From the NCBI GenBank assembly GCA_031308135.1, contig JAHLJT010000631.1, positions 3,697,371-3,761,370 on the forward strand: a stretch of 64,000 nucleotides of DNA, in the 5' to 3' direction. This stretch comes from Acheta domesticus (lineage: Eukaryota; Arthropoda; Insecta; Orthoptera; Gryllidae). Positions 63,838 through 64,000 of the stretch are shown here, in pieces. The notes beneath the pieces were generated by a model. That model saw only the letters and a list, made by a program, of their open reading frames with translations, had not been told where the DNA came from and ran no database searches. The position numbers were made by a program, and so were the translations under genes. Position 1 is the stretch's first letter. Each line of letters opens with the position of its first letter.

Positions 63838-64000
63838 CTAAACCGTTATCTGGAGGAGAATTTTAGCGACCGCCTGCTGTAATTGGCAATTTTTCGTCGT
63901 TCTTGCGATCAATACCAGGCTAATGCCGGAGCTGTATCCTAAGAAACGGGCTATGGGCCGTGCGGGATTTTTCCTTCCTCTTCCTTGTCATGCCGTCCCT
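63838..64000 (+). repeat. SINE family A, 5'-truncated copy 13, cut by window end
   Basis: TATCTGGAGGAGAATTTTAGC, GATCAATACCAGGCTAATGC and TTCCTTCCTCTTCCTTGTC are the middle blocks of the family. It continues beyond the window. Confidence 0.8.

Overview
This 64 kb window looks like non-genic DNA from a large, repeat-rich invertebrate genome, most likely an arthropod and probably an insect. The basis is the mobile-element content: a Penelope-like element with a GIY-YIG endonuclease, Tc1, hAT and Helitron remains, tRNA-derived SINEs, and a Crypton-like tyrosine-recombinase N-terminal fragment of a type I know from insects. I cannot name the species. I found no convincing host protein-coding gene, rRNA or CRISPR. 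The background is AT-rich, interrupted by about sixteen short, very GC-rich and CpG-rich islands. Nearly all long open frames in those islands are artefacts of base composition.

Layout. 1-5 kb: a hAT-type non-autonomous element with target-site duplication (TSD), two SINE families and a TA-flanked MITE. 5-18 kb: AT-rich sequence, two more SINEs, a possible solo LTR, a diverged repeat cluster at 12.3-13.1 kb, GC islands and the 3' end of a LINE. 18-24 kb: a GC island beside a hydrophobic reading frame (possible chemoreceptor remnant), then a SINE interrupted by a LINE tail, a 699-bp hAT element and a 238-bp TTAA-flanked MITE, then a 553-bp hairpin MITE. 24-31 kb: further SINEs and a short non-autonomous Helitron. 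31.9-34 kb: a purine-skewed low-complexity block with 45-bp tandem repeats. 34-44 kb: GC islands, a decayed Tc1 transposase, a LINE reverse-transcriptase fragment and a candidate TATA promoter. 44.8-46.1 kb: an 11-bp GC minisatellite with higher-order structure. 49.1-50 kb: a palindrome followed by a two-exon Crypton-like fragment inside inverted repeats. 52.3-54.5 kb: a Penelope-like element framed by about 313-bp inverted arms with hammerhead-like cores. 55-64 kb: SINEs, GC minisatellites, a second copy of the SINE-C family and GC islands.

The units worth following up are the inverted-repeat-bounded Crypton-like fragment with three TGACGTCA sites, the Penelope-like element with inverted terminal arms, the structured minisatellite, and the nested SINE, which gives a relative order of insertions. 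All family names rest on reading motifs by eye; no database search was possible.
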